Source of the DNA: Pleomorphomonas sp. T1.2MG-36
Lineage (GTDB): Bacteria > Pseudomonadota > Alphaproteobacteria > Rhizobiales > Pleomorphomonadaceae
Reading direction: 5' to 3'
NCBI RefSeq assembly: GCF_950100655.1
Contig: NZ_CATNLY010000051.1
Location: 62,001-126,000 of the forward strand
Length of the DNA: 64,000 nt
The notes beneath the pieces were generated by a model. The model searched no databases, was not told the origin of the DNA, and was given only the letters and a program-made list of their open reading frames with translations. Within the stretch, counting starts at the first letter, position 1, and every line of letters starts with the position of its first letter. Both the position numbers and the translations under genes were made by a program. Positions 8,335 through 17,485 of this stretch are shown piece after piece.

Positions 8335-8907
8335 ATGAAGTCCGATGGTCAGAGCGCCCGGGAGCGGCTGCTAAACGCGGCGCAGGTGCTGTTCTACAAC
8401 GACGGCATCGGCGCCACTGGCATCGATGCCATCGTCGAACGGGCCGGCGTGGCCAAGAAGAGCCTCTACAACAACTTCGCCTCCAAGGCCGATCTGGTGA
8501 ACCAGTATATCGAGGCGCGCCATGCCGAATGGCTGGCGCTCTACGAGGCGCGGCTTGCCGGGGCGTCGAGCCCCAAGGAGGGCGTGCTCGCCGTGTTCGA
8601 CGCCTACCAGGATCACGCGGAATTCGCCTATGAGCGCGGGTTTCGCGGCTGCGGCCTGCTCAACGCGGCGGCCGAACTGGCGACCGGCGACGCCGGCCGG
8701 CAGGCGGTCCGGCGGCACAAGCAGGAGGTCGAGGCCATCCTCGCCGGGCATCTCCACAAGGTGTTGCCCGACGACAGGGCCGCGACGATCGCCAAGCACA
8801 TCTCCTTCCTGTTGGAAGGGGCGATGGCGAGGGCCGGACTGGACGGCACCGGCGCCAATGTCGCCACCGCCCGTGCGATGGCCTCCGACATGATCGATGC
8901 GCTATGA
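8335..8907 (+). CDS. TetR-family repressor of the adjacent exporter
   Basis: A 190-residue TetR regulator. The N-terminal helix-turn-helix spans ARERLLNAAQVLF through TGIDAIVERAGVAKKSLYNNF, followed by the ligand-binding half. GAGAGG lies 8 bases before the ATG at 8335, which is preferred over an in-frame GTG at 8326. The stop overlaps the start of the DMT transporter gene by four bases, so the two are translationally coupled. A perfect dyad sits just upstream. The likely job is repression of its own operon, relieved by a transported compound; the ligand is unknown. Confidence 0.88.
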   Translation: MKSDGQSARERLLNAAQVLFYNDGIGATGIDAIVERAGVAKKSLYNNFASKADLVNQYIEARHAEWLALYEARLAGASSPKEGVLAVFDAYQDHAEFAYERGFRGCGLLNAAAELATGDAGRQAVRRHKQEVEAILAGHLHKVLPDDRAATIAKHISFLLEGAMARAGLDGTGANVATARAMASDMIDAL

Positions 8908-9839
8908 GCGGAACCCCAAGGGATCACCTTCTGGGTGTCGCTGCGGTGCTGTTTGCCTCCATCGTCTGGGGCACCACCGGCACCGCCGCGACGTTCGCTC
9001 CTGACGTGGGATCCGCCGCCATCGGCTCGGCGGCCATGGGGCTCGGCGGATTGATGCAGGCCTTGCGCGCTGGCGGCAGCATCGCCCGCTCGCTCCGCCT
9101 GCTGATGCGATATCGCGCCCTGCTGCTGCTCGGCGGCGCCTCCGTCGCCGTCTATCCGTTGGCCTTCTACGGATCGATGCGCCTTGCCGGCGTCGCCATC
9201 GGAACGGTGGTCACCATCGGGTCGGCGCCGGTGTTCTCGGCACTGATCGAGCTGGCTTTCGACCGAACGCCGCTGACCCGGCGGTGGATGGCCGGCGCGC
9301 TGGTCGGTGTCGTCGGCATTGCGCTGCTCGCCTCGGCCAAGGGCCTGCCGGGCGGCCCTGTCGGTGGCGACGTCGTCGTCGCCGGCATCCTCTGCGGTAT
9401 CGTCGGCGGCCTGACCTATGCCCTCTACTCGTGGGTGGCGCGGCGCCTGATGCTGCGCGGCGTGCCGTCGCCGGCCGCCATGGGGGCGACGTTCGGCATC
9501 GGGGGAGTTCTGCTGATGCCGGTGCTGATCGTCACGGGAGGCCCGTTCCTCGCCTCCTGGACCAATCTAGCAGTGGGCGCCTACATGGCCGTCATCCCGA
9601 TGTTCATGGGCTATGTCGCCTTCGGCTTCGCCCTGGCGCGCATTCCGGCCAGCATGGCGATCACCATCACGCTGGTCGAGCCGGTGATCGCCGCCGTTCT
9701 GGCCGTTGCGATCGTCGGCGAGCGGATGCAGCCGTCCGGCTGGCTCGGCGCGCTGCTGGTGATTTCCTGCCTGGTGTTCGTCACGCTGCCGGTGCGACCG
9801 CGCGCCGTTCGCCGTGCCGAGGCCGCCGCCGGAGAATGA
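8904..9839 (+). CDS. EamA/DMT-superfamily transporter
   Basis: A 311-residue inner-membrane protein of the drug/metabolite transporter superfamily with about ten membrane helices in two EamA halves: FASIVWGTTGTAATF opens the first and CGIVGGLTYALYSWVARRLM the second. The C-terminal half has ASMAITITLVEPVIAAVLA, the conserved EPV motif of EamA exporters. Members export amino acids, metabolites or drugs. It starts with an ATGA overlap on the upstream tetR stop, so regulation by that repressor is very likely. Substrate cannot be read from sequence. Confidence 0.9.
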   Translation: MSGTPRDHLLGVAAVLFASIVWGTTGTAATFAPDVGSAAIGSAAMGLGGLMQALRAGGSIARSLRLLMRYRALLLLGGASVAVYPLAFYGSMRLAGVAIGTVVTIGSAPVFSALIELAFDRTPLTRRWMAGALVGVVGIALLASAKGLPGGPVGGDVVVAGILCGIVGGLTYALYSWVARRLMLRGVPSPAAMGATFGIGGVLLMPVLIVTGGPFLASWTNLAVGAYMAVIPMFMGYVAFGFALARIPASMAITITLVEPVIAAVLAVAIVGERMQPSGWLGALLVISCLVFVTLPVRPRAVRRAEAAAGE

Positions 9840-9920
9840 ACGGCAAACGGCGCCGTTTTGGCACGACGCCGAAGACATGGGTCAGATCTCGGCAAGCATC
9901 GGCCATCGCTGGAAAACGAA

Positions 9921-9951
9921 ATCGCCGTGCGTCCATCGGGCGCACGGCGAT
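9921..9951 (-). terminator. Terminator of the chemotaxis operon
   Basis: A perfect 11-bp stem (ATCGCCGTGCG with CGCACGGCGAT) and 9-nt loop. Reading the minus strand it is followed by TTCGTTTTCC. It lies 16 bases after the cheR stop. Confidence 0.8.
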
Positions 9952-9967
9952 TCGAACCGTTGACCGA

Positions 9968-10834
9968 TCAGCCCCGGGCGAGGCTCGCAAGCGCCGAGAA
10001 GCGCGGCGCCGGCTGCGCGATGGCGGCAGCGGGAACGTAGAGGCCGCGCCGGTCGGGAGCCGGCTTGAAGGCGTCGGTGAGGCCGACCACCGTTTCGGCG
10101 GCGCCCAGAACCAGATAGCCGTCCGGCGTCATGGTCTTGGCGATGCGGCCGAGGATGTCCACCTTGGTCGTCTGGTCGAAATAGATCAGCACGTTGCGGC
10201 AGAAGACGATGTCGAACTGTCCGAAACCGGCGAAGCTTTCGAGCAGATTGAACTTCTTCCATTGCACCATGGAGCGGAGCTGCGGCGCGATGGTCCAGCT
10301 TTCGCCCTGCTGGGTGAAGTATTTCAGCAGCAGCTGGATCGGCAGGCCGCGCTGCACCTCGAACTGGGTGTAGGTGCCGGCCTTGGCGCGGTCCAGCACC
10401 TCGTTGGAGATGTCGGTGCCGAGGATCTCTATCCGCCAGCCAGCGAGCTTGCTCTCCATCTCCTTGAGGCACATGGCGAGCGTGTAGGGCTCCTGGCCGG
10501 TGGAGGCGGCGGCGCACCAGATGCGGATCTTCTTTTGCGATGCGCGAGCCTTCAGAAGCTCCGGCATCATCATCTGGGTGAAATGCTCGAACGGCGTCTT
10601 GTCGCGGTAGAAGAAGCTCTCGTTGGTGGTCATCGCCTCGACGACGGCCTCGGCGAGAACCGTTTCGCGCGGCTCCTTCAGCTTGGCGACCAGCGCGGCG
10701 ATCGACTGCAGACCGGCCTTGCGGGCCACCGGCAGAAGGCGGCTTTCGATGAGATACTGCTTCTCGTTCGACAGGACGAGGCCGGAACGGCTCTTCAGGA
10801 ACTGACGCAGGTAGTCGTATTCCGCCGGACTCAT
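9968..10834 (-). CDS. cheR: Chemotaxis protein methyltransferase CheR
   Basis: A 288-residue S-adenosylmethionine-dependent methyltransferase that methylates glutamates on chemoreceptors. It has the N-terminal all-alpha CheR domain (YDYLRQFLKSRSGLVL), the TTNESFFYRD motif, a Rossmann SAM site at IRIWCAAASTGQEPYTLAM, and DIVFCRNVLIYFD. The start MSPAEYDYL at 10834 overlaps the cheB stop by four bases; the 23-residue extension upstream lies inside cheB and is rejected. It is the last gene of cheA-W-Y-B-R. Confidence 0.96.
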   Translation of the reverse strand: MSPAEYDYLRQFLKSRSGLVLSNEKQYLIESRLLPVARKAGLQSIAALVAKLKEPRETVLAEAVVEAMTTNESFFYRDKTPFEHFTQMMMPELLKARASQKKIRIWCAAASTGQEPYTLAMCLKEMESKLAGWRIEILGTDISNEVLDRAKAGTYTQFEVQRGLPIQLLLKYFTQQGESWTIAPQLRSMVQWKKFNLLESFAGFGQFDIVFCRNVLIYFDQTTKVDILGRIAKTMTPDGYLVLGAAETVVGLTDAFKPAPDRRGLYVPAAAIAQPAPRFSALASLARG

Positions 10835-12012
10835 GGACGGCCTCCGAGCAGGATCTTGGACACCTTCCGGCCGATCTCGTTGAGCGGGAGAACGTCGGAG
10901 CACATTCCGGTATGGGCGGCGGCGCCGGGCATGCCCCAGACGACCGACGTTTCCTCATCCTGGGCGATGGCGCTGCCGCCGATCTCGCCGATCTTGCGCA
11001 CGCCCTCGGCGCCGTCGGACCCCATGCCGGTCAGCACGACGGCCAGCGTCGCGGTGCCGTAGATTTCCGCCACAGACTTGAACAGCGGGTCGACGGCCGG
11101 CTTGCAGAAGTTGACCGGCGGTGCGTCGGAGAGCTTGACGATGACGTCGTTGCCGTTCTTGACAAGCAGCATGTGCTTGCCGCCGGGCGCCACGTAGATG
11201 TGGCCGGGCTGGATCACCTCGCCGTCGCGACCTTCGCTGGCCGGGCGGCCGGCCGCCTTGGTGATGTGCTCGGCCAGGATGGCGGTGAAGGTCGGCGGCA
11301 TGTGCTGGGTGATCACCACCGGCACCATGCCGATGGACGACCCGATCTCGCCGAACAGCGTATTGAGTGCCTGCGGGCCGCCCGTGGACGAGCCGATGGC
11401 GAGGATGCGCGGACGCACCGAGGAATAGGAGCGGATGGTGAAGCTGGTGGGACGCGAGGCGCGCAACGCGCTCGGCGCGGCGGCGCCCGGCTGCATCGCA
11501 TTGGTCAGCGACCGCGCCATCGGCCGGCCGCCGGGGATCGCGCCGGGCATGCCGCGCTTCCTGGCGCGCTGTCCGAGGTTGACCACCTTCTCGATGAGCT
11601 CGCGGCGGAATTCGGCCGATGTGGTGACGCCGGAGTTGGACTCGGGCTTCGGCACGTAGTCGGCGGCGCCGAGCGACAGGGCCTTCAGCGAGATTTCGGC
11701 ATTGCGGCGCGTCAGCGTCGAGGCGACCACCACGACGAGGTTCTTCTTCTTCTCGATGAGAAGGGGCAGGGCGGTGAGCCCGTCCATGTCGGGCATCTCG
11801 ATGTCGAGGATCACGACGTCGGGATTGGACCGGAGGACGTCGTCCACGGCGAGGCGGCCGTTGCGATGGCTGGCCACCACGGCGAGGTTGGGCTCTTCGT
11901 CGAGCCAGCGGCCGACGAGGCCGCGAATGACAACGGAGTCGTCGACGACCATCACGCGGATGGGGTCGGTCACGGTTCCGGAAGATGAGGGCGCGCGCGC
12001 GATGGCCGACAT
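10831..12012 (-). CDS. cheB: Protein-glutamate methylesterase/response regulator CheB
   Basis: A 393-residue two-domain enzyme that demethylates or deamidates chemoreceptors when phosphorylated by CheA. The N-terminal receiver has VMVVDDS and the phospho-acceptor Asp in VVILDIEMPDMDG; a basic, Gly/Pro-rich linker follows; the C-terminal esterase has the Ser of IGSSTGGPQAL, the His of VITQHMPPTFTA and the Asp of VLTGMGSDGAEG. The start at 12012 avoids overlapping cheY; an upstream in-frame ATG at 12099 would run 50 bases into it. Translation is coupled to cheR. Confidence 0.95.
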   Translation of the reverse strand: MSAIARAPSSSGTVTDPIRVMVVDDSVVIRGLVGRWLDEEPNLAVVASHRNGRLAVDDVLRSNPDVVILDIEMPDMDGLTALPLLIEKKKNLVVVVASTLTRRNAEISLKALSLGAADYVPKPESNSGVTTSAEFRRELIEKVVNLGQRARKRGMPGAIPGGRPMARSLTNAMQPGAAAPSALRASRPTSFTIRSYSSVRPRILAIGSSTGGPQALNTLFGEIGSSIGMVPVVITQHMPPTFTAILAEHITKAAGRPASEGRDGEVIQPGHIYVAPGGKHMLLVKNGNDVIVKLSDAPPVNFCKPAVDPLFKSVAEIYGTATLAVVLTGMGSDGAEGVRKIGEIGGSAIAQDEETSVVWGMPGAAAHTGMCSDVLPLNEIGRKVSKILLGGRP

Positions 12013-12049
12013 TAGATCGGGCTCCAATTTCGCATCGATCTGTGAACCG

Positions 12050-12415
12050 TCAGAGAAGCCCGACTTCCTGGAACTTGGCTTCGACAATTTCCCGATCAAA
12101 GGGCTTCATGATGTATTCGTTGGCGCCGGCCCGGATGGCGCGGGCGATGTGGCCCACGTCGTTCTCGGTGGTGCAGAACACCACCTTGGGCGTGTCGCCG
12201 CCGTCCAGCTTGCGAAGCTGGGCGAGGAACTCCAGGCCATCCATCACCGGCATGTTCCAGTCGAGCAGGATGGCGTCCGGCATCGTCTCCTGACACTTTT
12301 CAAGCGCCTGCTGGCCATCCTCGGCCTCGAGGATGGTGAAGGACAGGTCCTCGAGAATGCGCCGGGCCACCTTGCGGATGACGCTCGAGTCGTCGACCAC
12401 GAGACAGGTCTTCAT
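12050..12415 (-). CDS. cheY: Chemotaxis response regulator CheY
   Basis: A 121-residue single-domain receiver that carries the phosphoryl signal from CheA to the flagellar switch. Acidic pocket DD at residues 8-9, phospho-acceptor Asp52 in AILLDWNMPVMDG, the Thr of FCTTEND and the Lys of YIMKPF are all present. MKTCLVVDDS at 12415 is the natural start; five upstream in-frame residues are not needed. It lies between cheW (47-base gap) and cheB. Only one stand-alone cheY is seen here; CheA also has its own receiver. Confidence 0.95.
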   Translation of the reverse strand: MKTCLVVDDSSVIRKVARRILEDLSFTILEAEDGQQALEKCQETMPDAILLDWNMPVMDGLEFLAQLRKLDGGDTPKVVFCTTENDVGHIARAIRAGANEYIMKPFDREIVEAKFQEVGLL

Positions 12416-12462
12416 TGTTTCACTCCTCACGGCGGTGACGCCGGCTTTCTTGAGCGGTCACG

Positions 12463-12954
12463 TCAGGCGGCCATGTCGCCCTGCATGCGGCCGAGCACGC
12501 GCTCGACATCCAGGATGACCATCAGCTGTCCCGACAGGCGGTGGACACCACCGGAGATTTCGGCCCAGCGACCATCGAGGTTGGCCGGGTTGGCTTCGCG
12601 TCCGGAGGCGTCGAGGTTGAGCACCTCACCGACCTCGTCGATGATGAGGCCGTAGGACTCGCCGCGATACTCGATGCCGACGGCCATGATGCCGTGGTTG
12701 CCTTCGCGCTGCGGCAGGCCGAGGCGGCGGCGCATGTTGATCGCCGTCACGATGCGGCCACGCAGGTTGAGCACGCCGGCCACTTCCGGGGCCGACAGCG
12801 GCACGCGCGTCATGCTCTCCGGCACGAAGACGTCATGCACCTTGTGGATGGGCAGGCCGAACAACTGGCCGCCGATGAACACGGTCACGTACTGGATCTG
12901 GCCGGAGTGGCTGTCGTTGGCGGCAGCGCCCGGGGTGTGGCTGGTGGCGGTCAT
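12463..12954 (-). CDS. cheW: Chemotaxis coupling protein CheW
   Basis: A 163-residue SH3-like adaptor that links chemoreceptors to the CheA kinase. It shows YVTVFIGGQLFGLPIHKVHDVF at the start of the domain, the conserved VAGVLNLRGRIVTAINMRRRL and the IIDEVGEVL segment. An about 20-residue polar N-terminal extension precedes the domain. Its ATG overlaps the cheA stop by four bases (ATGA), so it is translationally coupled to cheA. Confidence 0.96.
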   Translation of the reverse strand: MTATSHTPGAAANDSHSGQIQYVTVFIGGQLFGLPIHKVHDVFVPESMTRVPLSAPEVAGVLNLRGRIVTAINMRRRLGLPQREGNHGIMAVGIEYRGESYGLIIDEVGEVLNLDASGREANPANLDGRWAEISGGVHRLSGQLMVILDVERVLGRMQGDMAA

Positions 12955-15716
12955 GCTGCAATCCCATAGTCAGCGCTGGTGATTTCCTTGAGGGCGGCGA
13001 TCAGGCCCGGACGGTCGAACTTGGCGACGTACTCGTCGAAGCCCGACTGGCGGCCGCGCTCGATCGAGGCCGGCGTGCAGAGAGCCGACAGGGCGATGAT
13101 CGGCGTCTGCCGGAAGCGGGCGTCGCGGCGCAACATCTCGGCGAACTCGAAGCCGTTGACCACCGGCATCTCGATGTCGGAGACGATGACGTCGAAGGTG
13201 GCGCCCTCGCCGAGGAGGCGCATGGCCTCGGTGGCCGACGAGCAGACCGTCACGTCGAAGCCGGCAGCCTTCATCACCGGTCCCAGCATGTTGCGGAAGA
13301 AGGCGCTGTCGTCGATGAAGAGGAGCTTGCGCGTCAGCGCGGCGGAGGAGATCTCCTTGCGCTTGAACCAGTCCTCGAAGGCCAGCGGCAGGTAGTGGCC
13401 GATGTCGAGGATCTCGGTAGCCTTGCCCTTGATCACCGCCGAACCGAGCACGCCCGGCACGTCGGAGCCGACCTGGATGTTGAGCGACTCCTCGACGATG
13501 TCGACGATCTCGTCGACGACGAGGCCCATCGAGCGGCCAGCGTCGGAGAACACCAGCATCGGCTGGGTGCCTTCCTCGCGGCGGCGCACTTCGTAGTTCG
13601 GGTAGACCAGCGGCATCAGCGAGCCGCGGTACTGCACGAGGTCGCGGCCGTTGGAATGCTCGATCTTCTCGATCTCGAACTCCTCCAGGCGGGTGACCAG
13701 CGACAGCGGCACCGCCTTGGGCTCGGGCGAGCCGGCGCGGAACAGCAGCATGGAGATCTTGGCGTCGTTGTCGATACCGCGCGCGGCGTCGGCGTCGGCG
13801 TGGTTGTCGAGCGCGTCGGCGGCGACGGCCGTGCCGATGGCGCTGGCAACGCCGTTGGGATCGACGATCATGATCACCGAGCCGTCACCGAGGATGGTGT
13901 TGCCGGAGAACATGGTGATGTGGCGCAGCATCTTCGACATCGGCTTGACGACGATTTCCTCCGTGTGGAAGACGCCGTCGACCACCAGGCCGAAGGTGAC
14001 GTTACCGACCTGCATGACGACGATGAAGCCCTCGTCCTCGCTCTTCTCGGACGACACCTCGACCTTGAGGAGACCGGCGAGCGGCACCAGCGGCAACAGC
14101 TTGTTGCGCAGGCGAAGGACCGGGGTGTCCTTGATGCGCTCGATGCGGTGCTCGGAGTTGTTCTGCACGCGCACCAGCTCGACCACGGAGAGCTGCGGGA
14201 TGGCGAAGCGGTCGCCACAGCTTTCGACGATCAGCGTCGAGACGATGGCCAGCGTCAGCGGGATCTTGATGGTGAAGGTGGTACCCTTGCCCTGCACCGA
14301 CTTGAGGTCGACGGTGCCGCCGATGGTCTCGATGTTGGTGCGGACGACGTCCATGCCGACGCCGCGGCCGGACACCGACGTCACCTTGGCGGCGGTCGAG
14401 AAGCCGGGGGCGAAGATGTACTTGTAGATCTGGCTTTCGGTCATCTTCTCGAGTTCGGCTTCGCTGGCGAGGCCGTTCTCGACGATCTTCTGCTTGATGC
14501 GATCGAGGTTGAGGCCGCGACCGTCGTCGGCGATCTCGATGATGATGTGACCGCCCTCGTGATAGGCGGCGAGGCGGATGGTGCCCTTCTCGGTCTTGCC
14601 GGACTTGCGGCGATCATCGGGACGCTCGAGGCCATGGTCGGCCGAGTTGCGGACCATGTGGGTGAGCGGGTCCTTGATGAGCTCCAGCACCTGGCGGTCG
14701 AGTTCGGTGTCGGCACCGACCATCTCGAGCTCGATCTGCTTGTTCAGTTCCTGGGCTAGATCGCGGACGATGCGGGGCAGCTTCTGCCAGGCGTTGCCGA
14801 TCGGCTGCATGCGCGTCTTCATGACGCCTTCCTGCAGCTCGGCGGTGACATTGGAAAGGCGCTGCAGCGGCACCTTGAATTCGCTGTCCTCATGACGGCG
14901 GACGATCTCCAACAGCTGGTTGCGGGTCAGCACCAGCTCGGAGACCATGGTCATCAGGTGTTCGAGCGTCTCGACGTTGACGCGGATCGACTGGCTGGAC
15001 ACCGAGCCCTTTTCGCTCTTGGCCTCGGCCTCGGCTTCGCCTTCCTCGGCGGACTTGGCCTTGCCCAGCTTGTCGTCGGGGCTGGCCTGCTTCATGCGCG
15101 CTTCGATCTCGGCGGCAACGCGGGCAAAGTCGATGCCGACCGGGGCGGGAGCGGGCGCTTCCTCGGCGGCCGGCTCCTCGGCGGTGACTGCCACCTCGAC
15201 TTCCGTTTCGCGGAAGGCGCGCTCAAGCTCGTCGAGCGACACTTCGCCGGGGCGAAGCTCGCGCTCCAGCACCTGGGCCACCAGCGTGCCGGCGGTTTCC
15301 TTCTTGTCCTTCTTGGGCGGTTCCTTGCGGGGGACGGCTTCGGCCATCGACATGGCCTCCAGCAGCGAGATCAGGTCGCGGTCCTCGCCCTTGGGCTCTT
15401 CGCCCTCGTTGGCTTCGAGCTCGGCCAGGATGCCCTTGATGCGGTCGATGGTCTGCAGGACGAGGCTGACCGCCTCCTCGGTGACGGCAGCGCCTTCGCG
15501 GAACTTGCCCATCAGCGTCTCGGCGGCATGGGCCAGCGCCTCAAGGCGCGGCAGGCCGAGGAAACCGCAGGTTCCCTTGATCGTATGGACGAGGCGGAAG
15601 ATGTTATCGAGAATGCGGGCGTTGTTCGGCTCTTGCTCGAACTTCACCAATTCCACGTCTACGGTATCGAGCGACTCGTTTGTCTCGGTGAGGAATTCAC
15701 GCAAAAGGTCGTCCAT
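12951..15716 (-). CDS. cheA: Hybrid chemotaxis histidine kinase CheA with two CheW-like domains and a C-terminal receiver
   Basis: A 921-residue kinase of the chemoreceptor array. Domains in order: an Hpt with His44 in RLVHTIKGTCGFLG (1-110); a Glu/Ala-rich linker (to about 230) replacing a clear CheY-binding P2; the dimerisation helix pair from about 245; an ATPase with HMVRNSADHGLE, IEIADDGRGLN and SGRGVGMDVV; a CheW-like domain (about 490-620); a second CheW-like domain (about 640-780); and a receiver from about 800 (LLFIDDS, phospho-site DVIVSDIEMP). GGGGTGAAGT precedes the ATG. Such CheA-receiver hybrids occur in several alphaproteobacterial chemotaxis systems. It is first in cheA-W-Y-B-R. 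Confidence 0.95.
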   Translation of the reverse strand: MDDLLREFLTETNESLDTVDVELVKFEQEPNNARILDNIFRLVHTIKGTCGFLGLPRLEALAHAAETLMGKFREGAAVTEEAVSLVLQTIDRIKGILAELEANEGEEPKGEDRDLISLLEAMSMAEAVPRKEPPKKDKKETAGTLVAQVLERELRPGEVSLDELERAFRETEVEVAVTAEEPAAEEAPAPAPVGIDFARVAAEIEARMKQASPDDKLGKAKSAEEGEAEAEAKSEKGSVSSQSIRVNVETLEHLMTMVSELVLTRNQLLEIVRRHEDSEFKVPLQRLSNVTAELQEGVMKTRMQPIGNAWQKLPRIVRDLAQELNKQIELEMVGADTELDRQVLELIKDPLTHMVRNSADHGLERPDDRRKSGKTEKGTIRLAAYHEGGHIIIEIADDGRGLNLDRIKQKIVENGLASEAELEKMTESQIYKYIFAPGFSTAAKVTSVSGRGVGMDVVRTNIETIGGTVDLKSVQGKGTTFTIKIPLTLAIVSTLIVESCGDRFAIPQLSVVELVRVQNNSEHRIERIKDTPVLRLRNKLLPLVPLAGLLKVEVSSEKSEDEGFIVVMQVGNVTFGLVVDGVFHTEEIVVKPMSKMLRHITMFSGNTILGDGSVIMIVDPNGVASAIGTAVAADALDNHADADAARGIDNDAKISMLLFRAGSPEPKAVPLSLVTRLEEFEIEKIEHSNGRDLVQYRGSLMPLVYPNYEVRRREEGTQPMLVFSDAGRSMGLVVDEIVDIVEESLNIQVGSDVPGVLGSAVIKGKATEILDIGHYLPLAFEDWFKRKEISSAALTRKLLFIDDSAFFRNMLGPVMKAAGFDVTVCSSATEAMRLLGEGATFDVIVSDIEMPVVNGFEFAEMLRRDARFRQTPIIALSALCTPASIERGRQSGFDEYVAKFDRPGLIAALKEITSADYGIAA

Positions 15717-15812
15717 ACTTCACCCCCAGGGAAGGCCGAACCGGAAGCGCCGCATTCCTTTTGGGGCGCTCGCTCTACCAGCCGCTTTGGGAGGAAGTGT
15801 CCCGTCAAACTG

Positions 15813-15827
15813 TTAATATTGATTGAA
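15813..15827. promoter_or_regulatory. Weak candidate CtrA site upstream of cheA
   Basis: TTAA-N7-TGAA, one mismatch from the CtrA half-site pair TTAA-N7-TTAA, 97 bases before the cheA start. The rest of the 229-bp cheA-chpT gap holds nested ACATGTG/CACATGT palindromes but no gene. Confidence 0.3.
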
Positions 15828-15945
15828 GTGTCGGCTTCAAACATGTGTTTGCGACGCACATGTCGAAGCACGTCGACATGCGGCACGTGGCATGATCCTC
15901 AAGGATATGTCGCGACTATCAGTAATTGTGGAGGCGGTTAACGCT

Positions 15946-16629
15946 TTATTCAGCTCGCTCGACCGGAAGGGCTGAGGCCGTCGCCTTCGCCTCGAAGATG
16001 ACGGTGTCGCCATCCTTGGAGATTTCGATGGCAAGACCGGCCTCTCGGGCGAGCGCTCCGGCGTAGTACGGCTGAATGGCGTGGGCATCGACATGGTCGC
16101 CGAGATCGCCGGCCAGAAGCTCCGCGACGCGGGGCGGAATGCGCGAGGCGGCGCCGGTGGCCTCGATGCGCTGGACCGGGAAGGGCAGGTCGCCCTCGAC
16201 GCGGACCACCACCTTGCCGCCACGGGGAATGGCCTGCAGCGAGATGAGCAGCACGTTGAGAAGCAGCTTGACCTGGTTCTTGGGCAGAAGACGGCGGGTG
16301 GCCTGCCAGTCGAGGTCGGCCTTTTCGCTTTCCATGTAGCGCTTGGCCACCGTCTCGGCATCGCCGAGGTCGACCTCGGCGCCGACCGAGCCGGCGGCGC
16401 CGAAGGCGAGGCGGGCGAACTGCAGCTTGGAGGAGGCGGTGCGGGCGCTCTTGCGGATGAGGTCGAAGGCGAACGCCTTCATTTCCTCGTTGTTTTCCTC
16501 GTCGAGAACCTCGAGGCCGTTGGTGATGGCGCCGACCGGCGAGATGATGTCATGGCAGACGCGCGAGCAGAGCAGGGCGGCAAAATCCAGGGCTTCCAGC
16601 TTGGCCAGGTCGGACATGGGCGGTTCCAT
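15946..16629 (-). CDS. chpT: Histidine phosphotransferase ChpT
   Basis: A 227-residue phosphotransferase of the CckA-ChpT-CtrA relay, which controls the alphaproteobacterial cell cycle. It resembles a histidine kinase core without ATP binding: FAALLCSRVCHDIISPVGAITNG carries the phospho-accepting His26, followed by the DHp helix pair and a degenerate ATPase-like half. ATG 16629 is used; the in-frame ATG at 16617 (MSDLAKLEALD) is about equally plausible, and neither has a clear ribosome site. It sits upstream of the che operon on the same strand, separated by 229 bp. Its downstream partner CtrA lies at 36.6-37.3 kb. Confidence 0.9.
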   Translation of the reverse strand: MEPPMSDLAKLEALDFAALLCSRVCHDIISPVGAITNGLEVLDEENNEEMKAFAFDLIRKSARTASSKLQFARLAFGAAGSVGAEVDLGDAETVAKRYMESEKADLDWQATRRLLPKNQVKLLLNVLLISLQAIPRGGKVVVRVEGDLPFPVQRIEATGAASRIPPRVAELLAGDLGDHVDAHAIQPYYAGALAREAGLAIEISKDGDTVIFEAKATASALPVERAE

Positions 16630-16853
16630 TGGGTTCAGGGCCGACGACGGGCAAGGCCCACCGACGAATCGGGCGATTGTTTGGGCTCATGGATAACGCC
16701 CGCTGCCGGTGGTCACAAGCACGGGAAGCCGCCGAACACCGCAAAGATCGATGACATATTGGTAAGGAAAGACCGGTTTGCGGCGGCGTCATGCGCCGAC
16801 ATGCGTCTTTCCGGCCCGGACAGCCGCGCAAAAGACGGGCAAACCCCGCGCCT

Positions 16854-17360
16854 TCAGTAGGCGAGCACCTTCAGCACTTCGGGCCAGCGGGCGGCGGCGG
16901 CGGCGATCATCGCTTCGGGGTCGGCAAGGAACGTCTGCCGTTCGTTCTCGGAAGCGAAGAGATAGAGGCGGTTGCGGTGGATGGCGAACACCGTCGGATT
17001 GCCGGGCTGGGCGACGCCGCGCCCCACGGCTGCCAGGGCGTAGCCGCCAAAGCCGGGAATGTAGGCGGCCGGTGAGGCACGGAAGGCGGCGGCGTTGCCT
17101 TCGGTGGCGAAATGCCAGTAGGTATCGCCGTAGACGACCTCGTAGTCGGGAAGGCCGGCCATGGCCGCGCCGTTGACGAAGTAGGCCACCGGGTCGTATC
17201 CGCCGAGCGACAATCCGGTGTATGGATCGAACACTATCCTTTCGTCTAGTGCGTTTACCGGCTGGCAAGGGATGAGGAGAAACAGCGACAAGACAATGGC
17301 GCGGGCGATAAAACTCACCCAATCTTGCCGCTGTGATGTCTGATTCGTCTGTATGCTCAT
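16854..17360 (-). CDS. Exported YHS-domain protein
   Basis: A 168-residue protein with an N-terminal signal sequence (FIARAIVLSLFLLIPCQPVNA) and a YHS domain: GLSLGGYDPVAYFVNGAA, DTYWHFATEGNAAAFRASPAAYIPGFGGYAL. YHS domains often bind metals such as Cu or Ag, but the Cys usually found after the GGY motif is Ala here, so metal binding is doubtful. The ATG at 17360 with a nearby GGTGA is chosen over a 65-residue upstream extension that overlaps the divergent eipA promoter. It is transcribed divergently from eipA. Function unknown. Confidence 0.75.
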   Translation of the reverse strand: MSIQTNQTSQRQDWVSFIARAIVLSLFLLIPCQPVNALDERIVFDPYTGLSLGGYDPVAYFVNGAAMAGLPDYEVVYGDTYWHFATEGNAAAFRASPAAYIPGFGGYALAAVGRGVAQPGNPTVFAIHRNRLYLFASENERQTFLADPEAMIAAAAARWPEVLKVLAY

Positions 17361-17485
17361 GATGTCACCGGCCGACCCTCGCGTTTCATCTTGGCAGGGC
17401 GGGGTGTCGGCGAGGTTAATGTTCGGAAGGTCTCGTCGCTCCGCCATGTCGAGCGGTTGGCGGGCGGGACATGGAGGGAATGCCG

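Noticed and set aside
9284-11062. 592-codon plus-strand ORF across the DMT, cheR and cheB region
   Set aside because: Overlaps three well-supported genes in a different frame or strand, with low-complexity residues.
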